NCBI GenBank assembly: GCA_902522585.1
Contig: CABYWI010000007.1
Coordinates: 1-32,606 of the forward strand
Reading direction: 5' to 3'
DNA: 32,606 bases
From: an uncultured Alphaproteobacteria bacterium
GTDB taxonomy: Bacteria; Pseudomonadota; Alphaproteobacteria; HIMB59
Both the position numbers and the translations under genes were made by a program. A model generated the notes under the pieces. That model was not told the origin of the DNA. It saw only the letters and a program-made list of their open reading frames with translations, and made no database searches. Positions 1-10,706 of the stretch are shown here, piece after piece. Position 1 is the stretch's first letter, and every line of letters starts with the position of its first letter.

Positions 1-351
1 ATTTCTAGTTTTATATTTCTCCAATGATATCAAAAATAGATGAAACTCCTTAATTAAAATAGAGGATGGGTGTATAGAAAATGATTTTCCCGTTTTAGAT
101 CTTTTTTTTTTATATAGAAATTTATTATCAATTAATATTTTTATACGACGTATTCCTGTGGCATGAGATAAGCCAGAATAGTGAATTAAACTTTGAGTAG
201 TTGTAATTCTACTACTATGATAATTACTTAAAACGTGAGTTAATATTCTCCAATCAGTTTTAAAGTTAGTGTATTTAAATCTACTTTCAAAGATAGATAC
301 TACTTGGTCAATTTGATTTATTACCTTAAATAACTTCTTACTATAGAGCAT
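1..351 (-). CDS. Partial ORF running off the left edge; possible winged-helix DNA-binding protein
   Basis: Absent from ORF track (no stop in window). Reverse-complement translation from ATG at 351 is open for 117 codons: MLYSKKLFKVINQIDQVVSIFESRFKYTNFKTDWRILTHVLSNYHSSRITTTQSLIHYSGLSHATGIRRIKILIDNKFLYKKKRSKTGKSFSIHPSS... The TTTQSLIHYSGLSHATGIRRIKILIDNKFLYKKKRSKTGKSF segment resembles HTH plus wing. The frame is also open upstream to about 418, so the start is uncertain. Confidence 0.5.
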   Translation of the reverse strand, partial: MLYSKKLFKVINQIDQVVSIFESRFKYTNFKTDWRILTHVLSNYHSSRITTTQSLIHYSGLSHATGIRRIKILIDNKFLYKKKRSKTGKSFSIHPSSILIKEFHLFLISLEKYKTRN

Positions 352-528
352 TAGCAAATTTAACCATAATATAATCAGTCTTAAAAGTTTTAAGTTCAAA
401 ATCTTAATTAGTGTTAATTAATAGTCATTTTTTACTCTATTCAAAGTAAATTAGGTGAACCAAAACTAAGTTATGTTTTTTGATAAAATACGATCTTATA
501 ACCGTAAAGATAAACTTAATTAGTATTC

Positions 529-3027
529 TTAAAAACTGTATGTGAGCACTAATTCTGCTTTTTGATTTGGATTTGCGCTAAAAGTTTGATTAGCATTAAA
601 TCCTAAATCAACACCATGTATTTTTTTAGATATACCAAGTTCAGCCTCTATATTTTGATTACCTGCTAATGACAACATATATTGAGTCTTACGATTTGTT
701 GTAAAGTTAATAGCAAAGTTTATGGCTTCGCGATTATTGCCTCCATTGCCCTGAGTATTTTTATAACTGGAATTAATATTTAAAAAATCTCCAGCAGTAT
801 ATTTTAATCCAATTAAAGAACTAATTAAATGTGTTGAGTTTTCTTTTTGCGTATAGGTATAAATTGTTGAGGTATCTGCTACATAATTCATTTTTGCATC
901 AGATGAATTGCTGAAATCATTCGTATAGGTAAGTGATCCAAATGGTTGTAATTTATTTTCATTTAATTGAATATTATCACTGAATTCAAAACCAAATGAT
1001 GCCAAACCACTTTCAATTCTCTGACTTGCATAGTTTAAAGCATTTATTCCGGTCTCGGCATATTCATCAAGTACAGTATATCCCAAATCAAGACGTCCAA
1101 CTGGTGTTACATTAAAATCACCTTTATAAAAAGTTTTACCGTAATTAATTGAACCAAATATTTGTGTTCCATCTCTTGAGCCAGTTAATGTGTTAGAATT
1201 ATGAACTCTTTTTAAATCACTCTCTATTAAACCAAAGCCCAAAAAAGTTTCTATAAATTTGTTTTCACTAAATGGTTTTGTTCTATAAATAGAGAAATTT
1301 ATATTTTCACTATCAATTCTTGTTCCATTTGTTCCAATATCTGTATCACTTTGACCATACTGAATAGCAAAACCAAGAAATTCACTATCACTAAATTTTC
1401 TATCAAATCCTAATGCAACAGCTTGACCTTCAGTTTCTTGTGATGAAGAAGTTAAACTATCGCCAATTTTTGATACGTACATTGATCCTGTTGACCAAGC
1501 GGACCAACTATCTAGCATAATGGAATTGGTATTTTTGGATAAATTATCATTCACTGATAACTCATCATTTACTAAAGAAGTGAGAACTGTATCACCTACA
1601 TCTATTTGTATTGGTAAATCATGTTTTGATAAAGTATTGCTTAACCTATTTTGTCTTAAATATTGCAAGCGATTAGAGACAGTATCGATTGAATGACTAA
1701 TATAGTTTTTTGCTAATTCACTTTGAGCATCTATTGAGCCTATAACGTCTTTGTTTGTTGTTGGATCTAATCTATCACTATTAACAGTAAAACTTAGATT
1801 ATCCTTCGTAATGGCTGCAGAGTATCCAGGATTACTATTATTATCAACAAATGCACTAGCAGGAACTAATACATAATGCTCAAGTCCATATTCCAAATGA
1901 TCCGTTGGATTTATCGTTATTTGCGAAGTTCCAGTTCCCGTAACATTACCACTTGTAACATCTATAGTTGCAACTTTAACGTCATCGGATGATCTATGAA
2001 TGGTAATTTCACCCGAATTAACATTTACACTTTCACTAAAGTTTAGAACTATATTAGCATCTACTGAAACACCAGTAGCATTATCAGCTGGCGAAGAGGA
2101 GGTTAGAGTTGGATTACCTAAATTATATTTAGGACTTAAAGTGTATGTATTGACTTCATCATTAGTGCTATTTTTACCGTCGGTTCCCGTGATAAATACT
2201 TTATCCCCTTGATGGCTAAAGGCTATACCTTGAGGTCGAAATTCTTCATTTGATACATCAAATTTGTCAACATAAGTAGCACTAGAAAGATCAAATCCTG
2301 TAGTTAAGTTATATTCATAAATACTTTTATCGTTAGTATCTTGAGTCAAAAGAAATAATACAGTTCCATCATCATTAAATGCCATTGATGTTGCATTAAA
2401 ATCAAAATTTAAACTATCCACGAATGTAAGTGTTGATGATAAATCGTATGCAGTTTGAACATCGTATTCATCAATTTGTTTTCCATCTTCAATAAACACC
2501 TTTGTACCAGTATCATTGAATTCTATTGATGGTTGATTTTTACTAGAATCTGATGGAGGAGGATCTAAAGTATGAATGAGAGTTGCCGATGATATATCGT
2601 AAACATCATCTAAGCGAAATGTTTTTATAGTTTTATTTAACATCGGAAGGTACATTCTGGAGCCGTCATCATTGAATCTTATATCGTGAGGTCTCGTCCC
2701 TATATCACTCGTAACAGTATTGGTTGCACTAGCACTACCATTTGTTTTCAATCGATGTACTATTTCTTTTGTTGATATGTCATATGCAGGATCTAAACTA
2801 TATTCAACTATATGATCACCCTTAAATGCACTTGTCCCTGAAAAATTAAAACCAACAATATACATTTTTGTACCTATATTATTGAAGGTTATTCCGTAAG
2901 ATAATTGGTGTTCATCATTAGTTAACACAGCGCTATCATGGTCTGGGTCTGATTTGAGAGGTCTAACAAGCATACAATTGAAAAATAAAAATATTAAAAA
3001 AAATATTAAGCACTTATCCTTGAACAT
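529..3027 (-). CDS. Modular autotransporter-like surface protein: signal peptide, propeller-like repeats, Ig-like (Big_5-type) domain, C-terminal autotransporter beta-barrel
   Basis: 832 aa; hydrophobic N-terminal signal; five repeats of type FNDDGTKMFI...EYxLxxAYDLSSAT; 'SSPADNATGVSVDANIVLNFSESVN...' Ig-like segment; C-terminal barrel-like region ending in ...AELVLTYSF with terminal Phe. Confidence 0.8.
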   Translation of the reverse strand: MFKDKCLIFFLIFLFFNCMLVRPLKSDPDHDSAVLTNDEHQLSYGITFNNIGTKMYIVGFNFSGTSAFKGDHIVEYSLDPAYDISTKEIVHRLKTNGSASATNTVTSDIGTRPHDIRFNDDGSRMYLPMLNKTIKTFRLDDVYDISSATLIHTLDPPPSDSSKNQPSIEFNDTGTKVFIEDGKQIDEYDVQTAYDLSSTLTFVDSLNFDFNATSMAFNDDGTVLFLLTQDTNDKSIYEYNLTTGFDLSSATYVDKFDVSNEEFRPQGIAFSHQGDKVFITGTDGKNSTNDEVNTYTLSPKYNLGNPTLTSSSPADNATGVSVDANIVLNFSESVNVNSGEITIHRSSDDVKVATIDVTSGNVTGTGTSQITINPTDHLEYGLEHYVLVPASAFVDNNSNPGYSAAITKDNLSFTVNSDRLDPTTNKDVIGSIDAQSELAKNYISHSIDTVSNRLQYLRQNRLSNTLSKHDLPIQIDVGDTVLTSLVNDELSVNDNLSKNTNSIMLDSWSAWSTGSMYVSKIGDSLTSSSQETEGQAVALGFDRKFSDSEFLGFAIQYGQSDTDIGTNGTRIDSENINFSIYRTKPFSENKFIETFLGFGLIESDLKRVHNSNTLTGSRDGTQIFGSINYGKTFYKGDFNVTPVGRLDLGYTVLDEYAETGINALNYASQRIESGLASFGFEFSDNIQLNENKLQPFGSLTYTNDFSNSSDAKMNYVADTSTIYTYTQKENSTHLISSLIGLKYTAGDFLNINSSYKNTQGNGGNNREAINFAINFTTNRKTQYMLSLAGNQNIEAELGISKKIHGVDLGFNANQTFSANPNQKAELVLTYSF
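2113..2898 (-). repeat. Five tandem protein-level repeats (about 45-60 aa each) encoded within the autotransporter
   Basis: Repeat cores: ITFNNIGTKMYIV..VEYSLDPAYDIST; IRFNDDGSRMYLP..KTFRLDDVYDISSAT; IEFNDTGTKVFIE..DEYDVQTAYDLSST; MAFNDDGTVLFLL..YEYNLTTGFDLSSAT; IAFSHQGDKVFIT..NTYTLSPKYNLGN. Confidence 0.8.
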
Positions 3028-3269
3028 AATAAATGCAGGAATAATAAATGTTCTTAATCAAAATTTGGACCTTTTTTTATTTAAAAAAAAGTTGATATCT
3101 AGTTAAATTAATGTCTCAATTTTTTAAGTATTTTAAAATTTTATTTTGATTCACTTGTGGTTTAACTAAATAAATATACTTCAAGCTATTTCGTTTCACT
3201 TTACTAGTTAAGAGATGAGCTTATTTTATTTAAAAGAGACTATGTATCGAGTATTTCTCACAAAAAAAA

Positions 3270-3345
3270 TGGTGAGCCCAGCAGGATTCGAACCTGCGAC
3301 ACCCTGATTAAAAGTCAGGTGCTCTACCGGCTGAGCTATGGGCCC
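3270..3345 (-). tRNA. tRNA-Lys (anticodon TTT), CCA encoded
   Basis: Reverse complement GGGCCCATAGCTCAGCCGGTAGAGCACCTGACTTTTAATCAGGGTGTCGCAGGTTCGAATCCTGCTGGGCTCACCA folds as a cloverleaf: 7-bp acceptor (one G-U), anticodon loop CTTTTAA, GGTTCGAATCC T-arm, 3' CCA. Confidence 0.97.
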
Positions 3346-3365
3346 GTGTAGAAAATGTGAACATT

Positions 3366-3854
3366 TCAAATTTTTGAGAAGAAATCAAGAACTGGTTTAG
3401 GGACACTTTTAGATATATCCCCACCTAGACTATGTATCTCTTTTATGAAACGGGAAGAAATGAAATGATATTTCTCAGAAGACATTAAAAAAATAGTCTC
3501 AATTTCGTTATCAATAGATCTGTTCATGCCTGTCATTAAAAACTCATATTCAAAGTCTGAAACAGCTCTTAAACCTCGAATAATAACAGATGCTTTTTTA
3601 TCTTTTACGTAATGTACTAAAAGATTATCAAATTTTTCAATTGCAATTTTTTTTTGATTTTCCAATGGAAGATCTTTAATTGTAGACTCAATAAGATTTA
3701 AGCGGTCATCAATATTAATAAAATGGTTTTTAGATTTATTATCTGAAACAGCAACAATAAGCTTATCGACTACATTTAAACTTCTTTGAATTATATCAAG
3801 ATGACCAAAAGTAATTGGATCAAAAGAACCAGGATAAATTCCAATTTTACTCAT
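3366..3854 (-). CDS. coaD: Phosphopantetheine adenylyltransferase
   Basis: 162 aa; IGIYPGSFDPITFGHLDIIQRS nucleotidyltransferase motif, SSRFIKEI near C-terminus. Confidence 0.96.
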   Translation of the reverse strand: MSKIGIYPGSFDPITFGHLDIIQRSLNVVDKLIVAVSDNKSKNHFINIDDRLNLIESTIKDLPLENQKKIAIEKFDNLLVHYVKDKKASVIIRGLRAVSDFEYEFLMTGMNRSIDNEIETIFLMSSEKYHFISSRFIKEIHSLGGDISKSVPKPVLDFFSKI

Positions 3855-3855
3855 A

Positions 3856-6522
3856 TTAATCTTCTAATCTTGCAACAGAAACTATCTTTTCTTTACTATC
3901 AACTTTGAAGACAGATACCCCCTGAGATACTCTCCCAACTACTCGTATGTTTTCTCCAACATTACAACGTAATAATTTACCAGAGTCAGAAATTAAAGCT
4001 ATATTATCATCTAAATTCACCTTTAAAGATTGAACTACCCTTCCATTTTTTGGAGTAATAGTAATATTAGTGACACCTGAGCCTCCTCTGTTTGTAATTC
4101 TGTATTCGTATGCTGAGCTTAATTTGCCGTAACCATTTTCCGTAATCGATAAAAGATACTCTTCGCTTTCTGCTAATTCTTGGAATTTTTTATTCATTTT
4201 TGAAGTATCTTTTTTGGCCTCATTTTTTGCTTTTAAATAAGACTCTCTTACATCTATAGAAATTTTATTATGAAGAAGACTACAAATAGATACAACTTTA
4301 TCATCTTTAGCTAATTTTATTCCTCTAACGCCAGCAGAACCTAAACCAGAAAACTCTCTTAAATCCTTTGTGGCAAATCTTATAGATTTACCATTAGTAG
4401 TTGCTAATTGAACATCATCATTTTCAATAACAGAAATAACACCAATTAAACGATCTCCAGTTTTAAGTTTTATTGCTGTTTTTCCAGAACGAGCTAACTT
4501 ACGAGTACCGCTCATTGCAACATCTTTTAATTTATTTTTTCTAATGTTTCCTAGGCTTGTTGCAAAAACTAAATTGTAATTTTCAAAGTCGCCAATATCT
4601 TTTGGCAAAGTAAGAATAGAAGAAATTTTCTCATTTTTTGATATCGGAATTAAATTCACAATCGCCTTACCTCTAGAAGTTGGTGTACCTGACGGTAATT
4701 CATAGGCTTTCATGGAATAGACTTTACCGACGGATGTAAAAAATAAGATTGTATCTCTCGTAGTAGCAGCAAATACTTGTTCAAGGAAATCTTCATCTCG
4801 GGTAGTCATGGCATTCTTTCCCTTACCTCCTCTTTTTTGAACTTTATAGGAAGATTTGAGAACTCGTTTGATATACCCTTGATGAGAAACTGTTACTACA
4901 ACATCTTCTTCAATTATTAAATCTTCTGTATCTACCTCTTCAATATCATGTTTTTGAATTTCAGTTTTACGAGGAGTAGCAAAATTATCTTTAATTTCAT
5001 TTAACTCATCTTTTAAGACTTTTAATAATTGTTTATCTGAATTCAGAATTTTTAGATAACTATTAATATCATCCGATAAAGATTTTAAGTTATTAAACAG
5101 ATCATCCCTCTCAAGGGCTGTTAACTTTTGCAATCTTAATTCAAGTATCGCTTTTGCTTGTTCTTCATCTAGTAAAATTTTAGATGATGAAGATTTAAAA
5201 GAGGGATTAATTAACTTTATATACTGAGTAATATTTGATTTTGCTGACCATTTTGTTGATAGTAATTTTTGTTTCGCTTCGGCTGGAGTTTTGGATTTTT
5301 TAATTAAATCAATTACAGCATCAATGTTATTAACTGCTATTGAGAGACCTATCAAGATATTAGCTTTTTCTCTCGCTTTATTGAGCTTATAGACAGTTCT
5401 TTTAGTAATAACATCTTTTCTAAAATCAATAAAATGAGAAAGGCCATCTCTTAAATTAAGAGTTAAAGGTTTAGTCTCCTTTAAAGCAAGCATATTACTA
5501 CTAAATGAAGTTTTTAAGGGTGTATATTGAAATAGTTGATTTTTAATAATTTCAACTACAGCAGAAGATTTCAATTCTATTACAATGCGAACACCTTCTT
5601 TATTAGACTCGTCTCTAATATCATTAATTCCTTCAATAGTTTTATTGTTAACAACATCAGCAATTCTCTCCAAAAGCTTAGATTTATTTTGAAGGTATGG
5701 GATTTCAGTAATGACAATCGCATTTCTGGTTTTAATTTTCTCTTCATGAATTTTGGAAAGAACGGTTACACTACCCCTTCCAGTTTCATACATCGAATTG
5801 AGCCCTGCAGTTCCTGAAATAATTCCACCAGTTGGAAAATCAGGACCTTTAACAATTTTATGTAATTGCTTTGATGTACTATCAGGTTCATCAACAAGAA
5901 TTAATGTAGCGTCTATGATTTCACCTAAATTATGAGGTGGGATATTTGTAGCCATACCAACAGCAATACCACTTGCTCCATTGACAAAAATGTTAGGAAA
6001 ACGAGAAGGTAAGACTTTAGGCTCAGTTAATGTTTCATCATAGTTAGGCCTCAGTTGAACGGTGTCATATTCCAGCTCTTCTAGCATGAAAGAGGATACC
6101 TTATCAAGACGAGCCTCTGTATAACGCATCGCAGCTGCAGGGTCGCCGTCCATAGAGCCGTAATTACCTTGACCATCTATTAAAGGTAATCGCATAGTGA
6201 AATCTTGAGCCATACGTACCATAGACTCGTAAATTGCTGAGTCACCATGAGGGTGGTATTTACCCATAACATCACCGACTATTCTTGCAGATTTTTTATA
6301 AGGCTTATTATGATGGTATGAAGACTCATACATTGAATATAAAATTCTTCGATGAACAGGTTTTAAACCATCTCTAATATCAGGGAGCGCTCTGGATACT
6401 ATAACGCTCATCGCATAATCTAAATAACTTTTTTCTAATTCATCTGTGATATCAATAATTGGATAGTCTTTATCGTCTAATACATCTAATTGTTTTGATT
6501 TAGTTATTTTCTTTTTAGCCAA
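3856..6522 (-). CDS. gyrA: DNA gyrase subunit A
   Basis: 888 aa; [42 protein letters not shown], repeated C-terminal beta-pinwheel blades. Confidence 0.98.
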   Translation of the reverse strand: MAKKKITKSKQLDVLDDKDYPIIDITDELEKSYLDYAMSVIVSRALPDIRDGLKPVHRRILYSMYESSYHHNKPYKKSARIVGDVMGKYHPHGDSAIYESMVRMAQDFTMRLPLIDGQGNYGSMDGDPAAAMRYTEARLDKVSSFMLEELEYDTVQLRPNYDETLTEPKVLPSRFPNIFVNGASGIAVGMATNIPPHNLGEIIDATLILVDEPDSTSKQLHKIVKGPDFPTGGIISGTAGLNSMYETGRGSVTVLSKIHEEKIKTRNAIVITEIPYLQNKSKLLERIADVVNNKTIEGINDIRDESNKEGVRIVIELKSSAVVEIIKNQLFQYTPLKTSFSSNMLALKETKPLTLNLRDGLSHFIDFRKDVITKRTVYKLNKAREKANILIGLSIAVNNIDAVIDLIKKSKTPAEAKQKLLSTKWSAKSNITQYIKLINPSFKSSSSKILLDEEQAKAILELRLQKLTALERDDLFNNLKSLSDDINSYLKILNSDKQLLKVLKDELNEIKDNFATPRKTEIQKHDIEEVDTEDLIIEEDVVVTVSHQGYIKRVLKSSYKVQKRGGKGKNAMTTRDEDFLEQVFAATTRDTILFFTSVGKVYSMKAYELPSGTPTSRGKAIVNLIPISKNEKISSILTLPKDIGDFENYNLVFATSLGNIRKNKLKDVAMSGTRKLARSGKTAIKLKTGDRLIGVISVIENDDVQLATTNGKSIRFATKDLREFSGLGSAGVRGIKLAKDDKVVSICSLLHNKISIDVRESYLKAKNEAKKDTSKMNKKFQELAESEEYLLSITENGYGKLSSAYEYRITNRGGSGVTNITITPKNGRVVQSLKVNLDDNIALISDSGKLLRCNVGENIRVVGRVSQGVSVFKVDSKEKIVSVARLED

Positions 6523-6534
6523 TGTTTAAATTAT

Positions 6535-7002
6535 TTAAAAAGGTATATCATCATCAAGCTTTTCAGCGGTTGAGTTATCAGGCCCGCCAAGAGCTTCATC
6601 AGCAGCTGATTCAATTTGACTAGAGTTGTCATCGGATATTGCTGACTGTGATCTAGAGTCTAACATAGTAAGAACACCAGAATAATTTGGAATAACTACT
6701 TCAGTAGTATATTTATCGACACCATTATTATCAGTCCACTTGCGAGTCTGTAATTGACCCTCGACATATACTTTTGATCCCTTTCGAAGATATTTTTCAC
6801 AAACATCCGCTAGTTTATCATTAAAAACAACTACACGATGCCATTCAGTTTTATCCTCAAGTTGTTGGGTTTCCTTATTTCTATATTTGGTTGAAGTGGC
6901 TATTGAAAAGCTAGCCAACCTAGAGCCTGATGAGGTAGCGCGAATATCAGGGTCTTTACCTAAGTTACCAAGAAGAATTACTTTATTTACTGATCCAGCC
7001 AT
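6535..7002 (-). CDS. ssb: Single-stranded DNA-binding protein
   Basis: 155 aa; MAGSVNKVILLGNLGKDPDIR..., acidic C-terminal tip DDDIPF. Confidence 0.97.
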   Translation of the reverse strand: MAGSVNKVILLGNLGKDPDIRATSSGSRLASFSIATSTKYRNKETQQLEDKTEWHRVVVFNDKLADVCEKYLRKGSKVYVEGQLQTRKWTDNNGVDKYTTEVVIPNYSGVLTMLDSRSQSAISDDNSSQIESAADEALGGPDNSTAEKLDDDIPF

Positions 7003-7025
7003 GATTATTTTTATTAAAAGATAAT

Positions 7026-7041
7026 ATTAATATATATTAAT
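7026..7041. promoter_or_regulatory. 16-bp perfect AT-only palindrome in the ssb/uvrA divergent intergenic region
   Basis: ATTAATATATATTAAT equals its own reverse complement and lies within the 63-bp gap between the two starts. Function unproven. Confidence 0.3.
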
Positions 7042-7065
7042 TCAGCTTTTATTGATACCAAATTT

Positions 7066-9867
7066 ATGGAAAATCCCTCTCCTTTAACTCACATCATTGT
7101 AAACAATGCACATGAACATAATTTAAAAAACTTAAATCTAAGTTTGCCAAAAAATAAATTAGTCGTAATTACCGGAGTAAGTGGATCTGGCAAGTCAACT
7201 TTGGCTTTTGATACAATCTACGCAGAAGGACAAAGAAAGTACATCGAATCACTAAGCGCTTATGCAAGACAATTTTTAGATATGATGGATAAACCAAAGG
7301 TAGATAAAATTGAAGGTTTATCTCCTGCTATTTCTATTGACCAAAAAACTACAAGCAAGAACCCAAGATCTACTGTGGGTACTGTTACTGAAATTTATGA
7401 TTATTTAAGAGTATTGTTTGCCAGAGTTGGTACTCCCTACTCACCTAAAACTGGAAAACCCATAGTAGGATTAACTAGTTCTGAGATAATTGATGAGGTT
7501 GTCTCTAAATTTAATAATAAAAAAATTATGATCATGATGCCCCTTATAAAAGGCAGAAAAGGAGAGTATAAAAAATTATTTGATGAATATTTTAAAAAAG
7601 GTTACGAGCGTTTTTATGTAAATGAAAAAATATATCAAAAGAATGAAATACCTGAATTAAGTAAAAATTTTAAACATTCGATAAGTGTCATCATTGACAG
7701 AGTTATACCTAGTGAAAAAAATCGTGATCGACTGGCAAATAGTATCGAAATTTGCCTTAATGAAAGTAATGGTAATGTTGAAGTTTATAATCTTGAAGAT
7801 GAAAAGTTAATTAGTCTTTCTAATAAATTTATGTGTCCAGTTAGTGGATTTAGTATAGATGAAATAGAACCAAGACTTTTTAGTTTTAATAATCCTTATG
7901 GAGCTTGTAGTGGTTGTGATGGCTTAGGAGAAGTAGATGCTTTTGATGAGGATCTTCTCATTCCTGATAAAAATTTAAGCATTAATGAGGGTGCAATTAA
8001 TTATTGGTCAGAAAAAGCTCAAAGTAAAATACATCCAAAATTAAAAAAACTATTTGAAAAAAATAATTATAAAGATGTCATTTGGTCTAAACTTCCAAAA
8101 ACTTTTCAAAATGAAATTTTATTTGGAGGCAGAAGCTTTGATGGTCTTATTAACATTATGGATGACATCTATGATGGTACTTCAAGCTGGTGGAGACAGT
8201 GGGAACTTGAAAAATTCAGAAATTCTAAAGTTTGTCAGTCTTGTAAGGGCAATAGATTAAATGAAAAAGCTTTATGTATTCAAATTAATAAAATTAATAT
8301 TAGCGAACTAACACATTTAAGTATTAACAATTCACTTAATTGGATTAATAATTTTGAAAAATCATTAAATGACCAAAAAAAATTGATTGCCGCCCCTCTT
8401 AAGAAAGAAATTTTTTCAAGATTGAATTTTTTAAATGAAGTTGGGTTAAACTATTTAAGTTTATCAAGAAAAAGTTCAACGTTATCTGGCGGTGAGTCCC
8501 AGCGAATAAGATTAGCTAGTCAAATAGGCTCTGGTTTAACAGGTGTTACTTATGTTTTAGATGAACCTTCTATTGGTCTGCATCAAAGAGATAATCAAAA
8601 GCTTATTAATACTTTAAAAAATTTAAGAGATCTTGGTAATACAATAATAGTTGTAGAACACGATGAAGATATCATTAGGGAGGCTGATTATATTGTCGAT
8701 ATTGGAAAAAATGCTGGCATTAAAGGAGGTTCAATCATAGCTGAGGGATCCTTACAAAAAATACTTCATAACAAAGATAGTCTTACTAGTGGCTATATTA
8801 ATGGAATTATTAGTCGTTACCCTCACACTATAAATAAAAATAGTGAAACAGGATTTATTGAGATTTCTAATGCAAAAGGTAACAACCTAAAAAATATAAG
8901 TGTAAAATTTCCACTTGGAAAATTCATAAGTGTTACTGGTGTTTCTGGAAGTGGAAAATCTACATTAATCAACGAAACTTTATACGGTGCTGCAAATAAT
9001 AGAATTTATGAAAAAATAATTAAAACACTTCCTTATGAAAACATTAGTGGAATTGAAAATATTGATAAAGTAATAAACATTGACCAATCGCCTATAGGCA
9101 GAACTCCTCGCTCTAATCCTGCTACATATGTTGGTTTATTTACCCCTATTAGAGAATGGTTTGCGAATTTACCAGAGGCTAAGGTAAAAGGTTTTAAACC
9201 TGGTAGGTTTTCATTTAATGTTAAAGGGGGGAGATGTGAGAGTTGCGAGGGTGATGGTCTTAAAAAAATTGAAATGCATTTTTTAGCTCCAGTTTACGTT
9301 AAATGTGAAATATGTAATGGAAAAAGATACAATAAAGAAACATTATCTGTACAATTTAAGTCTAAAAATATCAGCGATATTTTATCTATGACTGTCGATG
9401 ATGCTTGTGAATTTTTTGAGACAAATCCTCAGGTATTTTCTAAACTAAAGACACTTCAAAATGTTGGTCTTGGTTATATTTCAATTGGTCAAGCAGCTAC
9501 TACCCTTTCTGGAGGCGAGGCACAAAGGATAAAATTGTCAAAAGAATTATCAAAAAGACAAACTGGAAAAACTTTATATATTTTAGATGAGCCTACCACG
9601 GGATTACATTTTGATGATATAAAGAAACTATTAGAAATTTTACATAAGTTAGTTTCATATGGAAATACGGTAATAGTAATTGAGCATAATTTAGATGTTA
9701 TTAATACAAGTGATTGGGTAATTGACCTTGGTCCCGAAGGGGGAGATCAAGGAGGAAGTATTCTCTTTGAAGGGTTAACTAAAGATTTAGTTAAATTGAA
9801 CGATAACCAAACAGGTATTTTCTTAAAAAAATATCAAGAGTCTCTAGCTTTAAGTACTGCCTCATAA
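7066..9867 (+). CDS. uvrA: Excinuclease ABC subunit A
   Basis: 933 aa; two Walker A motifs (GVSGSGKSTLAFDT, GVSGSGKSTLINET), two SGGE signatures, CxxC zinc motifs. Confidence 0.98.
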   Translation: MENPSPLTHIIVNNAHEHNLKNLNLSLPKNKLVVITGVSGSGKSTLAFDTIYAEGQRKYIESLSAYARQFLDMMDKPKVDKIEGLSPAISIDQKTTSKNPRSTVGTVTEIYDYLRVLFARVGTPYSPKTGKPIVGLTSSEIIDEVVSKFNNKKIMIMMPLIKGRKGEYKKLFDEYFKKGYERFYVNEKIYQKNEIPELSKNFKHSISVIIDRVIPSEKNRDRLANSIEICLNESNGNVEVYNLEDEKLISLSNKFMCPVSGFSIDEIEPRLFSFNNPYGACSGCDGLGEVDAFDEDLLIPDKNLSINEGAINYWSEKAQSKIHPKLKKLFEKNNYKDVIWSKLPKTFQNEILFGGRSFDGLINIMDDIYDGTSSWWRQWELEKFRNSKVCQSCKGNRLNEKALCIQINKINISELTHLSINNSLNWINNFEKSLNDQKKLIAAPLKKEIFSRLNFLNEVGLNYLSLSRKSSTLSGGESQRIRLASQIGSGLTGVTYVLDEPSIGLHQRDNQKLINTLKNLRDLGNTIIVVEHDEDIIREADYIVDIGKNAGIKGGSIIAEGSLQKILHNKDSLTSGYINGIISRYPHTINKNSETGFIEISNAKGNNLKNISVKFPLGKFISVTGVSGSGKSTLINETLYGAANNRIYEKIIKTLPYENISGIENIDKVINIDQSPIGRTPRSNPATYVGLFTPIREWFANLPEAKVKGFKPGRFSFNVKGGRCESCEGDGLKKIEMHFLAPVYVKCEICNGKRYNKETLSVQFKSKNISDILSMTVDDACEFFETNPQVFSKLKTLQNVGLGYISIGQAATTLSGGEAQRIKLSKELSKRQTGKTLYILDEPTTGLHFDDIKKLLEILHKLVSYGNTVIVIEHNLDVINTSDWVIDLGPEGGDQGGSILFEGLTKDLVKLNDNQTGIFLKKYQESLALSTAS

Positions 9868-10706
9868 TTAAAATCACCCACGATACCTAAAGCTAAAAAT
9901 AAAGACGAATAAGTTCCAATAAATACACCAAAAATAAATACTATGGGCATTTCAGTTAAATTTACTGGAGCCAGTATTACCAAGCATATGAGAGCTAATA
10001 TTGTAGTAAAACTTGTTAATATTGTTCTTCTTAGGTTTAGTTTAATTGAATTGTTTACATTATCAGAAAACGAGTCTTTGTTATTTTCATCAGAAGTTAT
10101 GGTTCTTAAACGATCAAAAAGGACAATAGTGTCATTAATACTATAACCAGCTATAAGTAAAAGAGCAGCGATCATGGTTAAATTAAATTCAATATTAAAC
10201 AAAGACATGAAGCCTATTGCAATGAATACATCATGTAATAAAGCAAAGATACCTGATATTGCAAATTGCCAATCAAATCTAATCCAAATATAAAAAGCGA
10301 TGACCAACAAAGATGAAGCCATCGCATATAAAGAATTTTTAATAAGTTCATCACTAAAAGTAGGTTCAATGTACTCAGATATAAGAACTTCCATTTCTGG
10401 GTGTTGTTCAATTAATTGATTAATTTTTTCAATAAAAGATGAATTATCATTTCCTGTTTCAATTCTAATAGTATGGACATCGCTCCCAATTTCTTTTTTT
10501 ACAATTATTTCTCGATCATTATTAATATCTTGAAATGCATTAAAAATTTGTTCATTAGATAAATTAGTTCTAACTTCAAAATTTAAACCACCTTTGAAAT
10601 CAATTCCTAAATTTAATCCTTTAAAGAAAATAATGATAACGGTCAAAATTATTAGAGTTGATGAGGTAAGATAAGATTTATTTTTATATGAATAAAAGTT
10701 TATCAT
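9834..10706 (-). CDS. secF: Protein translocase subunit SecF
   Basis: 290 aa; GIDFKGGLNFEVR, GYSINDTIVLFDRLR. Confidence 0.95.
   Translation of the reverse strand: MINFYSYKNKSYLTSSTLIILTVIIIFFKGLNLGIDFKGGLNFEVRTNLSNEQIFNAFQDINNDREIIVKKEIGSDVHTIRIETGNDNSSFIEKINQLIEQHPEMEVLISEYIEPTFSDELIKNSLYAMASSLLVIAFYIWIRFDWQFAISGIFALLHDVFIAIGFMSLFNIEFNLTMIAALLLIAGYSINDTIVLFDRLRTITSDENNKDSFSDNVNNSIKLNLRRTILTSFTTILALICLVILAPVNLTEMPIVFIFGVFIGTYSSLFLALGIVGDFNYEAVLKARDS

Noticed and set aside
2000-2212. 70-aa plus-strand ORF
   Set aside because: Antisense to the autotransporter's Ig-like/repeat region; no independent support.
5536-5935. Plus-strand ORFs of 93 and 60 aa
   Set aside because: Antisense to conserved gyrA sequence.
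8054-8260. 68-aa plus-strand ORF in uvrA
   Set aside because: Alternate reading frame of intact uvrA.
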